Both the position numbers and the translations under genes were made by a program. 64,000 bases of DNA, from contig JBBBDQ010001156.1 in NCBI GenBank assembly GCA_037127315.1, forward strand, positions 2,238,501-2,302,500. Reading direction: 5' to 3'. The notes beneath the pieces were generated by a model. It did not search any database, was not told where the DNA came from, and saw only the letters and a list, made by a program, of their open reading frames with translations. This stretch comes from Ascarosepion bandense. Lineage: Eukaryota; Mollusca; Cephalopoda; Sepiida; Sepiidae. Positions 10,281-21,445 of this stretch are shown one piece after another (position 1 is the stretch's first letter; every line of letters starts with the position of its first letter).

Positions 10281-11131
10281 TTTTTTGTATAATCATATCG
10301 CCCCAAGCAAGGCTGGTTACTGTCACTGGTGCGCAGTGGGTTACATAGAAAGAAAATGACGAGAAAGAGTGACACGTTATAGCGCAGGGGGTTACATAGA
10401 GGGATTGGGTATGGGAAAAGTCAGAAGGAGGGTGATAGACGACTTAGGATGTACATAGGGAGAGAGTTGGAGAGAGTGGGTGTGAGTTAGTGTGTTAGGA
10501 GGTGTCTATTGACCTTACATTTAAACTCCTGGAGGTTGTAGCCATCAGGGAAGCAAGCATGCGGTAGGGAATTCCACAGGCGGGAAGTGCGAGGAAAGAA
10601 ACTATTGGAGTAGAAATTGCGGTTACATTTCATTGGTTTCACTGTAAAAGGGTGGGACCTAGTTGCCAATCTAGTATCTCGTGCAAATTCACAACTAGGG
10701 GGCACCAGTGATTTAAGTTCGTCAGAGCAGAAGCCATGAAAGTATTAGAAGAGACACAGGGAAGAGAGATACTGCAGGCGGTCAGCCAAGTCGATATCAA
10801 TCACATTACAGATTCTTCGCTGTATTTTGTCAAGAACCCCAAGGAGAATAGAAGGGGCACCCGACCAGATGTGGCAACAGTACTCAGTACACGGGCAGAT
10901 GGTGGATTTATATAATTGCAGGATAGATTCAGGCGGAAAGAATTTCCGGGCCCTGCACAGAGAGCCGACTTTCATAGCTGCGGATTTAGCAATGGATTCG
11001 ACCTAGTCATTCCACTTGAGGTCCGCTGAGAGTGTCAGGCCAAGGAGGCGTAGTGATTTACTCTCTGGGAGGCAAGCCTGTTCCATGCTAATGGGAGGGA
11101 GATGCGGTTGTCTGTGGTGGTTATAGGTCTA
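10281..11131 (-). mobile_element. LINE-A copy, 3' quarter
   Basis: Minus-strand copy from the end of the RT domain (AMKVGSLCRARKFFPPESILQLYKS at 10980-10905) through YCCHIWSGAP, SRLWNSLPHACFPDGYNLQE and HLLTH to the 3' UTR and tail. A small deletion near 10745-10770 shifts the frame. It faces the plus-strand copy at 11776-12625 across about 640 bases, giving a large imperfect inverted repeat. Confidence 0.85.
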
Positions 11132-11775
11132 CTTTTTAAAACAAGTTAGATAATATAGACACAGCCTCCTAATGATGATCAAGCGTATTATTAAGGTCGA
11201 TACGTATCATTTGCAGGCCTGTTAAACTCAGATTTTACGCCAAAATGTTACCCCGCGTCCAATACAGAATTATAATAAATAAGAGGGACATGAAAACGAC
11301 GAAAACAGTTATGTTCATCTGAAATCAATGCACACACATAGAGCTTAGCTCTTAAACTAGGACTCCTGGAAGTGAACAAACATGATTTCAATAAAAGCAA
11401 TATTTCTGCAAAATTCACACAGAAAAATAAATTTAGAGAATTAGCCTATATTTTAATACTTGATTTGTATAAACACCAGATTAACACGAATAATTTCTTT
11501 GATATATTGGTGTGTTTTTGTTGTTACTTCTCTGTTCTTTTGTCAATTGCCAATTGATTTATGTACTTATAGATTTATTTGTAGCTATTATGAATCTACT
11601 GTATATGCAGTTGTTGCTCCCTGAAAACAATAGTCAATAAATGCATAATAAAATATAGTTTTCCAAAATATGTCCTGGTAATTAAAACTTACCTCACTTC
11701 TATTAAAAAGTATTCTCAATAATATAGTGAGAATATCATATAACGGTAAGTTTATAACAAATATATCGACAATCT
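11132..11775. other. unassigned spacer between inverted LINE-A copies
   Basis: No recognised feature; a 61-codon frame at 11372 is not convincing. Confidence 0.5.
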
Positions 11776-12625
11776 CACCTACCTCCCATTAGCATGGACC
11801 AGGCATGCCTCCCAGATAGTAAAACACTACGCCTCCTTGGTCTCACACTTTCAGCGGACCTCAAATGGAATGACTATATCGAATCCATTGCTAAATCCGC
11901 TGCTATGAAAGTCGGTTCTCTGTGTAGGGCCCGAAAGTTTTTTCCGTCTAAATCTATCATGCACATTTATAAGTCTACCATCCGCCCCTGCATTGAATAC
12001 TGCTGCCATATCTGGTCGGGTGCCCCTGCTATTCTCCTCGGGATTCTCGATAAGTTTCAGAGGAGGGTCTGTAATGTGATAGATACCGACTTGGCAGACC
12101 GCCTGCAGTCTCTCTCCCACCGGCGCGACGTGGCTTCCCTGTGTCTCTTCTATAAATACGTTCACGGCTTCTGCTCCGATGAACTTAGATCACTGGTGAC
12201 CCCTAAATACGAATTTGAACGTGATACTAGATTAGCAACTAGATCCCACCCTTTTACAGTGAAACCGATAAAATGCAGCCGTAACTTCTACTCCAACAGT
12301 TTCTTTCCTCGCACTTCCCGACTGTGGAATTCTCTTCCACACGATTGCTTCCCCGACGGCTACAATCTCCAGGAGTTTAAATGTAAGGTCAATAGACACC
12401 TCCTAACACACTAACCTGCTCCTATTCTATCAAACACTCTTCCCATCTGCCCAACCCTCATCCTCGCTATCCTTACTCATCTGTCACCTTCCTCCTGACA
12501 TTCCCTTTGTCTAACCACTCCTTCTCTTTACCTTCTCCTATGTAACCCCATGCGCAATAGTGGCAATGGAATGCCTTGCTTGGGGTGATATGATTAAAAA
12601 AAAAAAATATATATATATATATATA
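11776..12625 (+). mobile_element. LINE-A copy, 3' quarter with intact C-terminal frame
   Basis: Open frame 11794-12414 (206 codons) covers the end of the RT domain and the whole C-terminal domain without a stop: LRLLGLTLSADLKWNDYIES, YKSTIRPCIEYCCHIWSGAP, DKFQRRVCNVIDTDLADRLQ, SRLWNSLPHDCFPDGYN and a natural end CKVNRHLLTH. It serves as reference for the protein end lost in the 3-6.6 kb copy. The 3' UTR ends in TTGCTTGGGGTGATATGATT, A-run, (TA)n. Confidence 0.9.
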
Positions 12626-13500
12626 TTTTATTATGTACATTTGTTTTTCTTAAATATTCCATGTCAGAATCTGAATGTAACCAATACACGAGCGCATCTA
12701 ATGCTATTTCGGTCCATGTATCTTTTCAGCCTTCTTAGTTTTGTGTGAGGTTTATAGTTGAATCTTGGGCATTATTCGATAGATAATACGGGATTTTTTA
12801 ATTCTAGATATAGCATAGCCGTAGAGCAAATGTTATCGATATTGGATATTCACGTCACAAATGTTAGCCTAGTGTCTGAAATGGCTAAGCTTGTTACTAA
12901 TATGAACTAACCGTTCTCTTAACTTTGTCTTTTCTGATTTTTTAAGTAAAAAGGATATTGGTTCGAATATTCAAAGAATAAAATAGCGTTAGTCCGAGAA
13001 GAAATGAAGCGGTCGTTCATATCAAGAATTTGAAATTGATTTTTATATAGTTAAGGGAACCAACCCGTACCCATACAAACAATTATTTAAAAAATATATA
13101 ACGTCTCTTTCATAATAAATATTCTCCACCTACAGAAAAAACAGCCGTTCGAAAAATATTGATCCGCCGGACGTTGTGAATAGAGGGCATCCGTGCAAGT
13201 CTGCCACAATCAGTAGAATAATCAAGGAAAAATGCAATGTCCGAAAGACGCAGGACTATGGCAAGCAAGGACAGGAAGTGAACTTCAGGAAGTGGATAAT
13301 AAATAGCGGAAAGGGAAAAGTCGCTCGTTTGGCCGGACTGTCGACATAAATGGTTTGTTAGCAAGATCAGACACCAGCGGGTCGGAACAGGTAAAAATAA
13401 ATTATCAATGTTGGATAGACTGATAAAAATCCATTTTTCCATTGGATAAGCCTATCATGTTTCACTGCTACTCTTTCATTATACCATTCACTTTCCTATC
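12626..13500. other. unassigned DNA
   Basis: Nothing recognised. A 110-codon minus-strand frame (13442-13110) has no recognisable domain and no supporting signal. Confidence 0.5.
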
Positions 13501-13504
13501 CATA

Positions 13505-13544
<40 letters not shown>

Positions 13545-13680
13545 TCTCACGCTCTCACTTATCCCTCTCTATCCATGTTTATATCTCCCTATTCTGTCTC
13601 TATCTCACACACTCTCTCTCTGTATGTATATTCTCTTTCTCTATGTATATATGTAGAGAATCTTTCTCACTCTCTTTCTA
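13505..13680. repeat. (CT)n microsatellite and pyrimidine-rich run
   Basis: A clean (CT)n stretch at 13507-13540 followed by CTCTC-rich sequence. The 79-codon frame through it (Leu-Ser repeats) is an artefact. Confidence 0.85.
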
Positions 13681-13822
13681 GAGGCTCATCCCTTGTTCCC
13701 TGCTTAGGATGTGGTTTCTAGCTTTCTCTTTTCCAATCTTTTCACTCTTACGTAGCCCCCTGCACATCAGTGGCGTTACCGCCTTGCTCGGGGTGATATG
13801 ATTAAAAAAAATATATATATAT
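13681..13822 (+). mobile_element. short LINE-A derivative (S-element), single partial unit
   Basis: Starts GAGGCTCATCCCTTGTTCCC, a LINE-A leader sequence, and passes straight into the LINE-A 3' UTR signature (CCCCCTGCACATCAGTGGCG ... GGGGTGATATGATT) and (TA)n. All coding sequence is absent. Truncated at the 5' side compared with the copies at 23.3, 29.9 and 33.6 kb. Confidence 0.75.
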
Positions 13823-13839
13823 ATTCATTGATTTATTCT

Positions 13840-13848
13840 ATTTCTCTT

Positions 13849-13905
<57 letters not shown>

Positions 13906-13910
13906 TCTCT
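13840..13910. repeat. (CT)n and (TA)n microsatellites
   Basis: (TC)n at 13846-13871 grading into (TA)n at 13871-13903. Confidence 0.85.
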
Positions 13911-14007
13911 CTAACTAAATAGAATATGCCCTGCTATTTAATCCATAGCTCGAGTAAAAATACTTTATTTGCGCAATGCACTCAACTGAAATATATATAC
14001 ATATATT

Positions 14008-14315
14008 TAAACCTATTTATAAATGGAACTTTGTCTGTGTGTATGTGTGTCCGTCCGTTACCTATAGACTCCGAAACGGCTGAACCGATTTTTTGGAAAA
14101 TTTACACAATTTTAATATAAGCATCTGCGAGTGTTCTTTGCTAGGTTTTGTGTCGAGGTACCCCCGATAAATATCGAAAATCAATAATGTAAAAAATTGA
14201 GTTATAGAAGCAGTGGTCCGATTTTAATCAAATTTGATACACTCATAGACAAAAATATAAGAAACGATATTCAGAAGTTTCAAGGTTGCAGTTCTTACAA
14301 TAGTGCAGAAAATCG

Positions 14316-14354
<39 letters not shown>

Positions 14355-14536
14355 CAAGATGTTTGTGTGTGTGTGTCTGTTTATCTGTCTGTATGTCCTT
14401 TATACAAATCCACAATTTTTATCCGATGCTCACCAAACTCCACACAAATATTCTTTAGGCTGAGTCTGAGCTCCAGGACCAGGGATTAGTTTTAAAGCTT
14501 TCATTACACCAGAGCAACGCCGGGCTATACTGCTAG
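14008..14536 (+). mobile_element. Helitron-like element (copy C)
   Basis: Head 'CTATTTATAAATGGAACTTT', then (TG)n, 'GACTCCGAAACGGCTGAACC', the CGATAAT middle, a (TA)n(TG)n block and the 3' end with GAGCAACGC inside a small hairpin, closing ...TACTGCTAG before T. The middle segment found in copies D and E is deleted. The 5' TC is not evident because the start lies in a (TA)n run. Non-coding. Confidence 0.75.
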
Positions 14537-14739
14537 TATATATATAATTAGACACCAAAGTATGGGTTTATGTACTGTTGTACAGGACATTATCACGGCC
14601 ATCATATTGGTGGCATATCAGTCAGTTGGATGTCTTCCATGAAAGTTCTCTCCGCGCAGGCTGTTGCTTTCCATTTGTTGATAGAAAATGTAATGCTGGT
14701 TTTCTCACCAAATGCAACATTGGTTAAATTAAGACTTTA

Positions 14740-14960
14740 CACTTTACTGATGCAGTCACAAATTCCATGGACTGGTGATGTTGCAAGGACGAGTGACTTC
14801 AAAATACTTAAGGTGCACATGTAGGGCCAGCTTGACAGTGGACACAGAACTGTTAGACGACTGTGGCTGAGGTATAAAGATCAGCTAATGAGTCACCCCT
14901 AGCTGTCAACGTATCACATGCTAGCTTTGAGTGTGTGGCACTGCATAAAAATAACTGGAT
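14740..14960 (+). pseudogene. LINE-C C-terminal fragment
   Basis: Translation reads IPWTGDVARTSDFKILKV, stop, GQLDSGHRTVRRLWLRYKDQ. The WTGHV.RM.D...PK..-G-L..G.R..GR..LRYKD pattern is the C-terminal tail of a family of animal LINE RT proteins distinct from LINE-A and LINE-B. One stop and several substitutions show it is dead. Confidence 0.55.
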
Positions 14961-15086
14961 ATATATGTGTCAGAGTGGTATAAGAAATTTCAAAATTAAT
15001 CAAATTGGTCGGCTAAGAGACGAAATAACGGCAAAAAGCGTCAGCAAATATTACAGTTGTTATGAACTGATACATACACATATATA

Positions 15087-15087
<1 letters not shown>

Positions 15088-15180
<93 letters not shown>

Positions 15181-15182
15181 TA
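15088..15182. repeat. (CA)n-(TA)n-(GATA)n compound microsatellite
   Basis: (AC)n to about 15129, (TA)n to 15144, then (GATA)n to about 15180. A short (GAT)n(GGT)n run lies at 15226-15256. Confidence 0.9.
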
Positions 15183-15259
15183 TAGACTATTAAGCATTGG
15201 TGTTCACTACAACATCATCAGGCAGTCTGATGATGATGATGGTGGTGGTGGTGGTGTAC

Positions 15260-16065
15260 TGAACAACAAAATTTAATTGCTTTTGATTTGCAGTATGTTA
15301 TTATTTTAATAACAATATAACTATCTATAAATGCTCTACTTCTGTATTAAACACTTTTTATAAAAAGTAAATATTCAACTGTGGAATCGTAACACTATTT
15401 AGAGGAATGTAACACTATATTTAGCATAACCGGAACGGAAGAAATTATATTAGTTTGTATTATTCATTTTTATAGATCGAAAAGAACCAACTGGAAAAAT
15501 TTATTCTGTTCCAATATGAACAGAGGAGAAAAAGAAAGATTGCAAACGAGCTGAAAATATATATGAACTAAAAGATTGCAGGTGTGATTGCTTTGCTCAG
15601 AATTTAACCATCCGGGCCAGACAAGGTCATCGGATCAGTCGGCCGTTATTGACAAGCGAAAAAACCTTGACTAAGAAAGGTTCAATTGATGCTCTCAACG
15701 ACACAGCTGATAAATGTGAAAATTTTATTGTCTTCGTATTTTTTAAACAAACCCATACGGAATATAATCAAAACACAACTGCGGAATATCAGAAAAGATT
15801 GTCACAAACACAGAAAAAGGGAATTTTACGTATTCAGTTGTCTTTGACAAGTGCAAAAATTAGGTTTGTTTGTTATGAGAAATAACTAAATTGAGATTTC
15901 CCTGAGAAAGGAATTGGAGACATAAAGGTCCCGCCCAAAACGAGTAAAAAGAAAATTGTCTCATTGATTAAACAAACGGAAAGAAGACAGAAGGGACGTT
16001 ATAAAAATAGCGTTACTCAATTGGTTGCGTCAAAAGGAAGACGACATAGAGAGCTGAGGTTAAAG
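15260..16065. other. unassigned DNA
   Basis: No recognised gene or repeat. A 78-codon frame at 15649-15885 shows no domain. Confidence 0.5.
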
Positions 16066-16325
16066 AATTAAAGACAGACAGGAAGTGATTTTGCTAACGA
16101 AGTCTCGAAACGGCCAATCAGAATTAAAGACAGACAATAAGTGAATTTGCAAACGAAATTTGAACGGACAACCAGAATTAAAGACAGACAAGAAGTTATT
16201 TTGCAGACGAACTTTGAAACGGCCAACCAAAGTTAAAAGACAGACAAGAAGTGATTTTTAGACAAAGTCTCGAAACGGCCAAACAGTGTTAAAAACAGAC
16301 AAGAAGTGATTTTGCAGATAAATCT
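16066..16325. repeat. tandem repeat, about 62-bp unit, 4-5 copies
   Basis: Units contain TTAAAGACAGACAAGAAGTG, ATTTTGCAGACGAA and TCTCGAAACGGCCAA, starting near 16066, 16124, 16185, 16230 and 16287 with unit-length variation. Flanked by unassigned moderately GC-rich sequence. Confidence 0.75.
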
Positions 16326-16824
16326 GAGACCCAGCTCTGATTAAAGAGCCAGTCCGAAGTATCGCCTTTGCTAGCCTTGCCCACCACACTCAAAGACAAT
16401 CCTTCGGCAGTTTCCGTAAAGCATCGGTTTGAAACGAAGAAATACATTTTGAATCGTCACAAACTTGAAACTCCGATTGGAGTGAAGTGATATTGCCAAC
16501 CAGAGACTTGAATAAGAAGAAAAACGCTTAGTACTTAGAGAAATTGGTCGAAACTTCCGCTCCGTTGCCAGCTTGATAGGAACAGGGTTTTGGAAGAAGA
16601 CGCCTGGTGATTGTTTTACTGTAGTTTTTTTTTTTTTTTGTATATAAAGACTTTTCTACAACTGATTCAGGCGTCATTCTAATTTTTTTGGTGTCATTTC
16701 GTTTGCCCAATTGTGTGCGCGCATGCAGCTTGGGTTGACTTGGCGGAGATCATCCTTGGAAGTGTCAACTTGAGGACGAGCTACTGAATCGACGCCAGCA
16801 ATGACCAGTCTCGGCGAGGCGTCA
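16326..16824. other. unassigned, possibly LTR or leader-like
   Basis: Higher GC than surroundings, with a TATA-like TATATAAAGAC at about 16641 after a T-run. Together with the 62-bp array it might be part of an untranslated region or LTR of an unrecognised element, but no TG...CA ends, primer-binding site or protein domain is seen. Confidence 0.3.
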
Positions 16825-17262
16825 CATAATTTTTTTTTATAATCATATTGCTCCAAGCAAGGCATTTTACTGCCACTGGCGCGCAGGAGGTTACATAAAA
16901 GGAAAGTTATGAGAAAGAGGGACAGTTTACAGGGCGTGTCAGAAAGTGGGTAAGAGAAGGATTAGAATACTGATGAGAGTGGAGTAAACGGAGAAAAGAG
17001 GGATGAGACAGAGGATGTAAGTTAGTGAGATAGGAGATAACTATTGACTTTACATTTAAATATTTGGAGATTTTAGCTGTCGGGGAAGCAAGTAAACGGA
17101 AGGGATTTCCACCAGGCGGGAAGTGTCACAATAGAAGCTGATGGAGTAAAATATTTGTTTACATTTTATTGATTTCACAGTAAAAGGTTGTGACCTAGTT
17201 GTTAATCTTCTGGCTCGATTAAATTTACATAGAGGGGTACCAGTGAGCTAAGTTCATATATA
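16825..17262 (-). mobile_element. LINE-A copy, 3' end
   Basis: T-run and ATAATCATATTGCTCCAAGC mark the tail, then the LINE-A 3' UTR and degenerate C-terminal coding sequence up to the segment encoding SLVPP/ELKSL (about 17255), where it ends before a long (TA)n. More diverged than other copies. Confidence 0.75.
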
Positions 17263-17274
17263 TCTATTAGTTTA

Positions 17275-17278
<4 letters not shown>

Positions 17279-17325
<47 letters not shown>
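17279..17325. repeat. (TA)n microsatellite
   Basis: Pure (AT)n of about 46 bases directly 5' of the perfect hairpin at 17334. Confidence 0.95.
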
Positions 17326-17326
<1 letters not shown>

Positions 17327-17333
17327 CATGGCT

Positions 17334-17409
17334 ATGTTACAATATCACTACAAAAGTAGCTATTTTGTGTCGAAACAAAATAGCTACTTTTGTAGTGATA
17401 TTGTAACAT
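17334..17409. repeat. perfect 34-bp inverted repeat, 8-nt loop
   Basis: Left arm 17334-17367 and right arm 17376-17409 are exact reverse complements; the loop is TGTCGAAA. Arm ends are ATGTTACAA/TTGTAACAT. There is no open frame and no relation to the flanking LINE-A. Perfect pairing over 34 bases implies a recent foldback event. Confidence 0.95.
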
Positions 17410-17505
17410 ATCCATATCATAATTTCTGAATAAATATTATTAGCTCTACTTTTTTAAAAATAGTGTTTCTTTAGACAAGGAATATTATTCCACCCATACT
17501 TGTGT

Positions 17506-17506
17506 A

Positions 17507-17572
<66 letters not shown>
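17506..17572. repeat. (TA)n microsatellite
   Basis: (TA)n interrupted once by TACATA at about 17521-17526. Confidence 0.95.
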
Positions 17573-17575
<3 letters not shown>

Positions 17576-17906
17576 TATCGAGGCAGCAAGTAACTATATG
17601 TATTATATATATATATAGTGTATCGAGGTAGCAAATAATTTTCTAAACATATACTGAGGTTATTAAGACGGTAATACAATCGTCGGTGATGGTGGATGTT
17701 ATTGTATTACCGTCTAAATAACCTCTCTGAAGATAGCTCATGTGAGCCGAAAGCTTAGAACCAAATTAATAAAAAATTATCCAAATGTTGGAGAAATTTT
17801 GTCTTTATTTTCACCTGAAATTAAAGCCAAATTTCGATGTTTAGAACGGCCCATGATTAAAAATAATAGACATTCATTGTCTCTTATATTTAGCAGTATA
17901 TGTTTA

Positions 17907-17912
<6 letters not shown>
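17570..17912. mobile_element. P-repeat pair, head-to-head
   Basis: A plus-strand P-repeat (about 17719-17912: CTCTCTGAAGAT-GCTCATGTGAGCCGAAAGCTTAG... to the GTATATGTTTAGAA end) preceded by scraps of minus-strand P-repeat (17572-17595 and 17616-17654, GTATCGAGG-AGCAA...). Between them is an inverted repeat: 17655-17678 pairs with 17701-17724 with one mismatch. The GGCTCATGTGAGCC-GAAA part resembles the stem II/GAAA of hammerhead motifs, but spacing is not canonical. The frame through it (about 60 codons) has no known domain. Possibly the terminal repeat of a Penelope-like element. Confidence 0.6.
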
Positions 17913-17994
<82 letters not shown>

Positions 17995-17995
17995 C
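17910..17995. repeat. (TA)n microsatellite
   Basis: Long (AT)n with two short TACATA/TGTATA interruptions, joined to the end of the P-repeat. The same arrangement is seen at the P-repeats near 58.1, 59.8 and 60.2 kb. Confidence 0.95.
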
Positions 17996-18250
17996 ATCTC
18001 GGGGTTTCACATTTATATCTATATATGTTATGTGTTCAATCAACTAATTATTCTCCTGTGACATTCGTCTACGCGTTATTAATTCTGACTGTATTCAGAT
18101 CGTTTTAATTTGTGCTTCCTTCATAATTGCTTGTCACGTCTTTTTCGACATGTGTAGTGCCAACACTATGAGTCCGTCCTCATATATACTCAGTTTTATC
18201 TACGCTATTGTACCAATTGTACCATTACTTACCAAGAAAATAACATTAGT

Positions 18251-18255
<5 letters not shown>

Positions 18256-18315
<60 letters not shown>
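18256..18315. repeat. (TG)n microsatellite
   Basis: Uninterrupted (GT)n of about 58 bases. Confidence 0.95.
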
Positions 18316-18316
<1 letters not shown>

Positions 18317-19588
18317 GATTTCCATGTGCTTTCCCTAAGGGACAAAATTTGACTAGATTTGAAAATGGGAGCTTTAGAAATTATAATCATTGTTGCTATT
18401 CTGCAGAATGGAATAAACTGTCAAAGAGGCTGACGATTAACATGTGGTCATCGGATGATTGCCTATACGTAGCCTATACGTAGTCGTAAATCCGGTCTTA
18501 AAGAAAGATTAACGCATCAAGTATTGCCAATTTTCACACAATATTATAAATATTATCCTATGACAAAATTTCAAACATTTTAAACACATATGTTATGTTA
18601 AAATTTGAGTTCATTTTGTGCAATCTGTTTACCTCTTAATTGCCGTTGCTCCCAAATCCAAACTAAAACGGGCTGGCAAAACCAATTAGGGTCCAAGATA
18701 TAGGCAAATAGGGAATACCAAAACAAAAAAGACCTTAAAAATTTAAAAATACTTACTTATAGTAAAATATAGCAATACATTTTAAAACAAAATAACCAGC
18801 AATGCATTTTATAGTAAAATGAACAACAAGTTTTATATGTAGTTGAAGGCATACAGTTGCCTTCTAAATATATTTAGTTCAAACCATAAAAGGTTGTTTA
18901 AAATATTTCGGCATTAAATGACCCATAAATCACCCAACCAATCCAATTTACTTTACTGACTAATTGTAACTTAGTGCTGGAGGAATAAAAGTTTTAGGGA
19001 ACAATTTCTCTAAAAAATTGGTGCCATTCATGACTGGGTTATATAGTTTCACGATCCTAGCTCAGTAGGAGCTCATTAAAATCTAATTACTAAATCCGGA
19101 AAGTAGTCCCAAACTATTTATCGTGTAGGTTAGTATTTCCAAACTTCTTTCTTTTTTTTTACTTCAGGGTGCACTTGTAGAATAAGTGCACCCTGGGAGC
19201 ACTTTAAATTTTTATACGACAAAATTAGTTATGAAATTTGAAATAAAGAAAATTAAAAAAATATCTGGTGTCCTGAAAAAAACATTTATTTTAAATACTT
19301 TACATTGTATATTTAAGTGCACTTCTGTGGAACATGTGCATGATGTCCTTTGGTGAATTTTTAATGCTAAGAATTTCCTTACCATTTATGGGATATGGGG
19401 GTAATCGATTATACCGAGCAAATCTTAGTGAGATGGCTTCATATGGCTTGGTCAGCCGTTTGAATAAGGCCTGTACGTTCAAAGCTATGATCAAAATGAC
19501 TGTCCTTAGCACAGACATTGAAGAATACTGAACATCTTCACAAAGATTTTCAAATAATTTACAACAGAGCTACTAGCTGAGATCGTCT
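18316..19588. other. unassigned DNA with a small hairpin
   Basis: No gene recognised. 19168-19196 contains a perfect 11-bp inverted repeat, AGGGTGCACTT / AAGTGCACCCT with a 7-nt loop. Confidence 0.5.
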
Positions 19589-19596
19589 GTTTAGGC

Positions 19597-20434
19597 CAGT
19601 GTATCTAACCCCTTTTTGCTTCAAGTCGCTCTTGCAAAATGGTTCCCAAACCCGGGGAGAAATTACTCTAGTGGGGTAATGAGCCTATATTTTGGGGGGC
19701 AATGGATGTTTGGTTTGGGAAGAGGCAAACAGCTTATAATTTCACACTGTGCCAAATTATTAACGAGACAGGATTTCAAGGAACGTTTCCCCCTACACCA
19801 ATCTCTCTTAAAGTATCTTTCTTTCAAGCCTTGTGGAAAAAAATCAAAATTTCTCCACTTTTTAGACACCAGATCATAGAACTGCGATTATAGCCAAATT
19901 TTGGTAATTGCTGTCACTAAAGTATCTATCAATATATCCAATCCCTTAAAATATTCTGTACTAATTGTAATGCGAGTGTATATATATATTTACATGCACA
20001 CACATACACACATATGCCAGCAGCGTGAATGCACTCAAGCATAAAAGACTTTCAAAATATCTATAGAATTGTTTCTGTGTGTGAATACAATGTATTGAAC
20101 TTTGAGTGACTGTCCTTGGAATGAAAACCAAGAAACGTAGCAGACTCAACGTGGCAAACGACGCCTGAATATCCCGAATAGCCCTTTCAGTCACACAGCC
20201 AATATGCAAGCTCACTCACATTAAGAATCAGACGGCTAGGTTAGGGCTACTATATCTCTGATTATTATAAATTGGTACTATTGTACTGAATAATTTTCAT
20301 TAACTTTGTCTGCTTTTGATGGATGCAAATATAATTATTTCTTTTCCAATATTACGGGTATTTGTTCATCGGGGTAATGGATAATAGTGAAATTGTAGTT
20401 TGGGATAATCGCAGCAAAAGGTTGGGAACCGTTG
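19597..20434. mobile_element. hAT-like non-autonomous DNA transposon (candidate)
   Basis: Left end CAGTGTATCTAACCCCTTTT and right end, read inward on the other strand, CAACGGTTCCCAACCTTTTG are similar imperfect inverted repeats of the CAG-GGTTCYCAACC type common in hAT elements. Flanks GTTTAGGC (19589-19596) and GTTTAAGG (20435-20442) match at 6 of 8 positions, fitting the 8-bp hAT target duplication. A second GGTTCCCAAACCCGGGG lies inside the left end. No transposase frame. Confidence 0.5.
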
Positions 20435-20442
20435 GTTTAAGG

Positions 20443-21445
20443 AATACTGTGTCATGTAAAATCATTTTACTCAAACTTCGCTTTGAGCAAGACTAGAACG
20501 CCGACCTCAAATTTTAAGGGAAGATAGAAGTCGAGTAAGTTTTCATTCTATTTAGCGTGGCTTTCAGCCTAGACAAAAAATATAAATTAACAAGTTTTCC
20601 GAAAGTTTCCATTTTTTATACTAGATCACTTGATTTGTAAGAAAGCACTCCAAATAACAAAACTGAAAATCTATCTCAATATCTGGGGAGAAGTGAGCAT
20701 GAAGAAAAAGAAAACATTGCTAGAATTCTTTTTTGCTAGCCTCATAATCAATCGAACACTTGTCAAGCCAACGTATTCATTCAATATAAATATCTACGCA
20801 ATGGTTGTTCTTTTCATTATTTTTCCTATTTGTTCTGCTATCTCGATTAAGCCTTCCTTCATTTTTTTCTACAGACAAAAATTAACCAAAACTAAATAAA
20901 TAAACCATTTTCTTCCTCTCTTTTCGTCTCCATGCCTCAGTGATACAAAGACGGACAAACTGACATGCCGACTTATTGGTTTTCTTATTGATCAGACAAG
21001 CGACTGTAAACGGCTTGGGTGTTATTCTTCCCAATCTAAACCTCTCTTCGTTGCTTGGTTTATAGAGACACGGCCAAATTACTTCTTCGACTTTCTCATT
21101 TACGATTATTTACAGATGTTCATTTTTTTTTTATTTCCTTTCTCGTTTTTGTTCTCATCTCCTTCACTGAAGTGTGTTTGTGGCTTCTGGAGGTCGACAC
21201 TAGATACAGTCGAGCTTGAAAGAGAAGCGGTGTTGCAGTCCAACAGACGGGAATGAAAAATGTCAGGTGATTGCTTTAGATGCAAGATTGTGAAATCAGG
21301 AAGCGTCCTATAGGCGCTGAGGTGATCTACGGCTAAGTAAAGAACGGGCCAAACAGTGCCATTTAAATCACTTCTTATCTCGTGGAATGGAAAAAGAGCT
21401 TGAAATGTTTCATGTGCCGCACACACAGCCAGGAGTTGATATTCT
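20443..21445. other. unassigned DNA
   Basis: No recognised feature. The minus-strand frame 21534-21106 gets its length from the (TTC)n tract (poly-Glu) and is not a gene. Confidence 0.5.

Noticed and set aside
13110..13442. 110-codon minus-strand frame as a host gene
   Set aside because: No recognisable domain and nothing else supporting transcription or splicing.
17719..17912. P-repeat as a protein-coding gene (about 60-100 codons, also open at 58.1 and 60.0 kb)
   Set aside because: The same frame runs into (TA)n, differs by stops between copies and matches no domain; it is a repeat.
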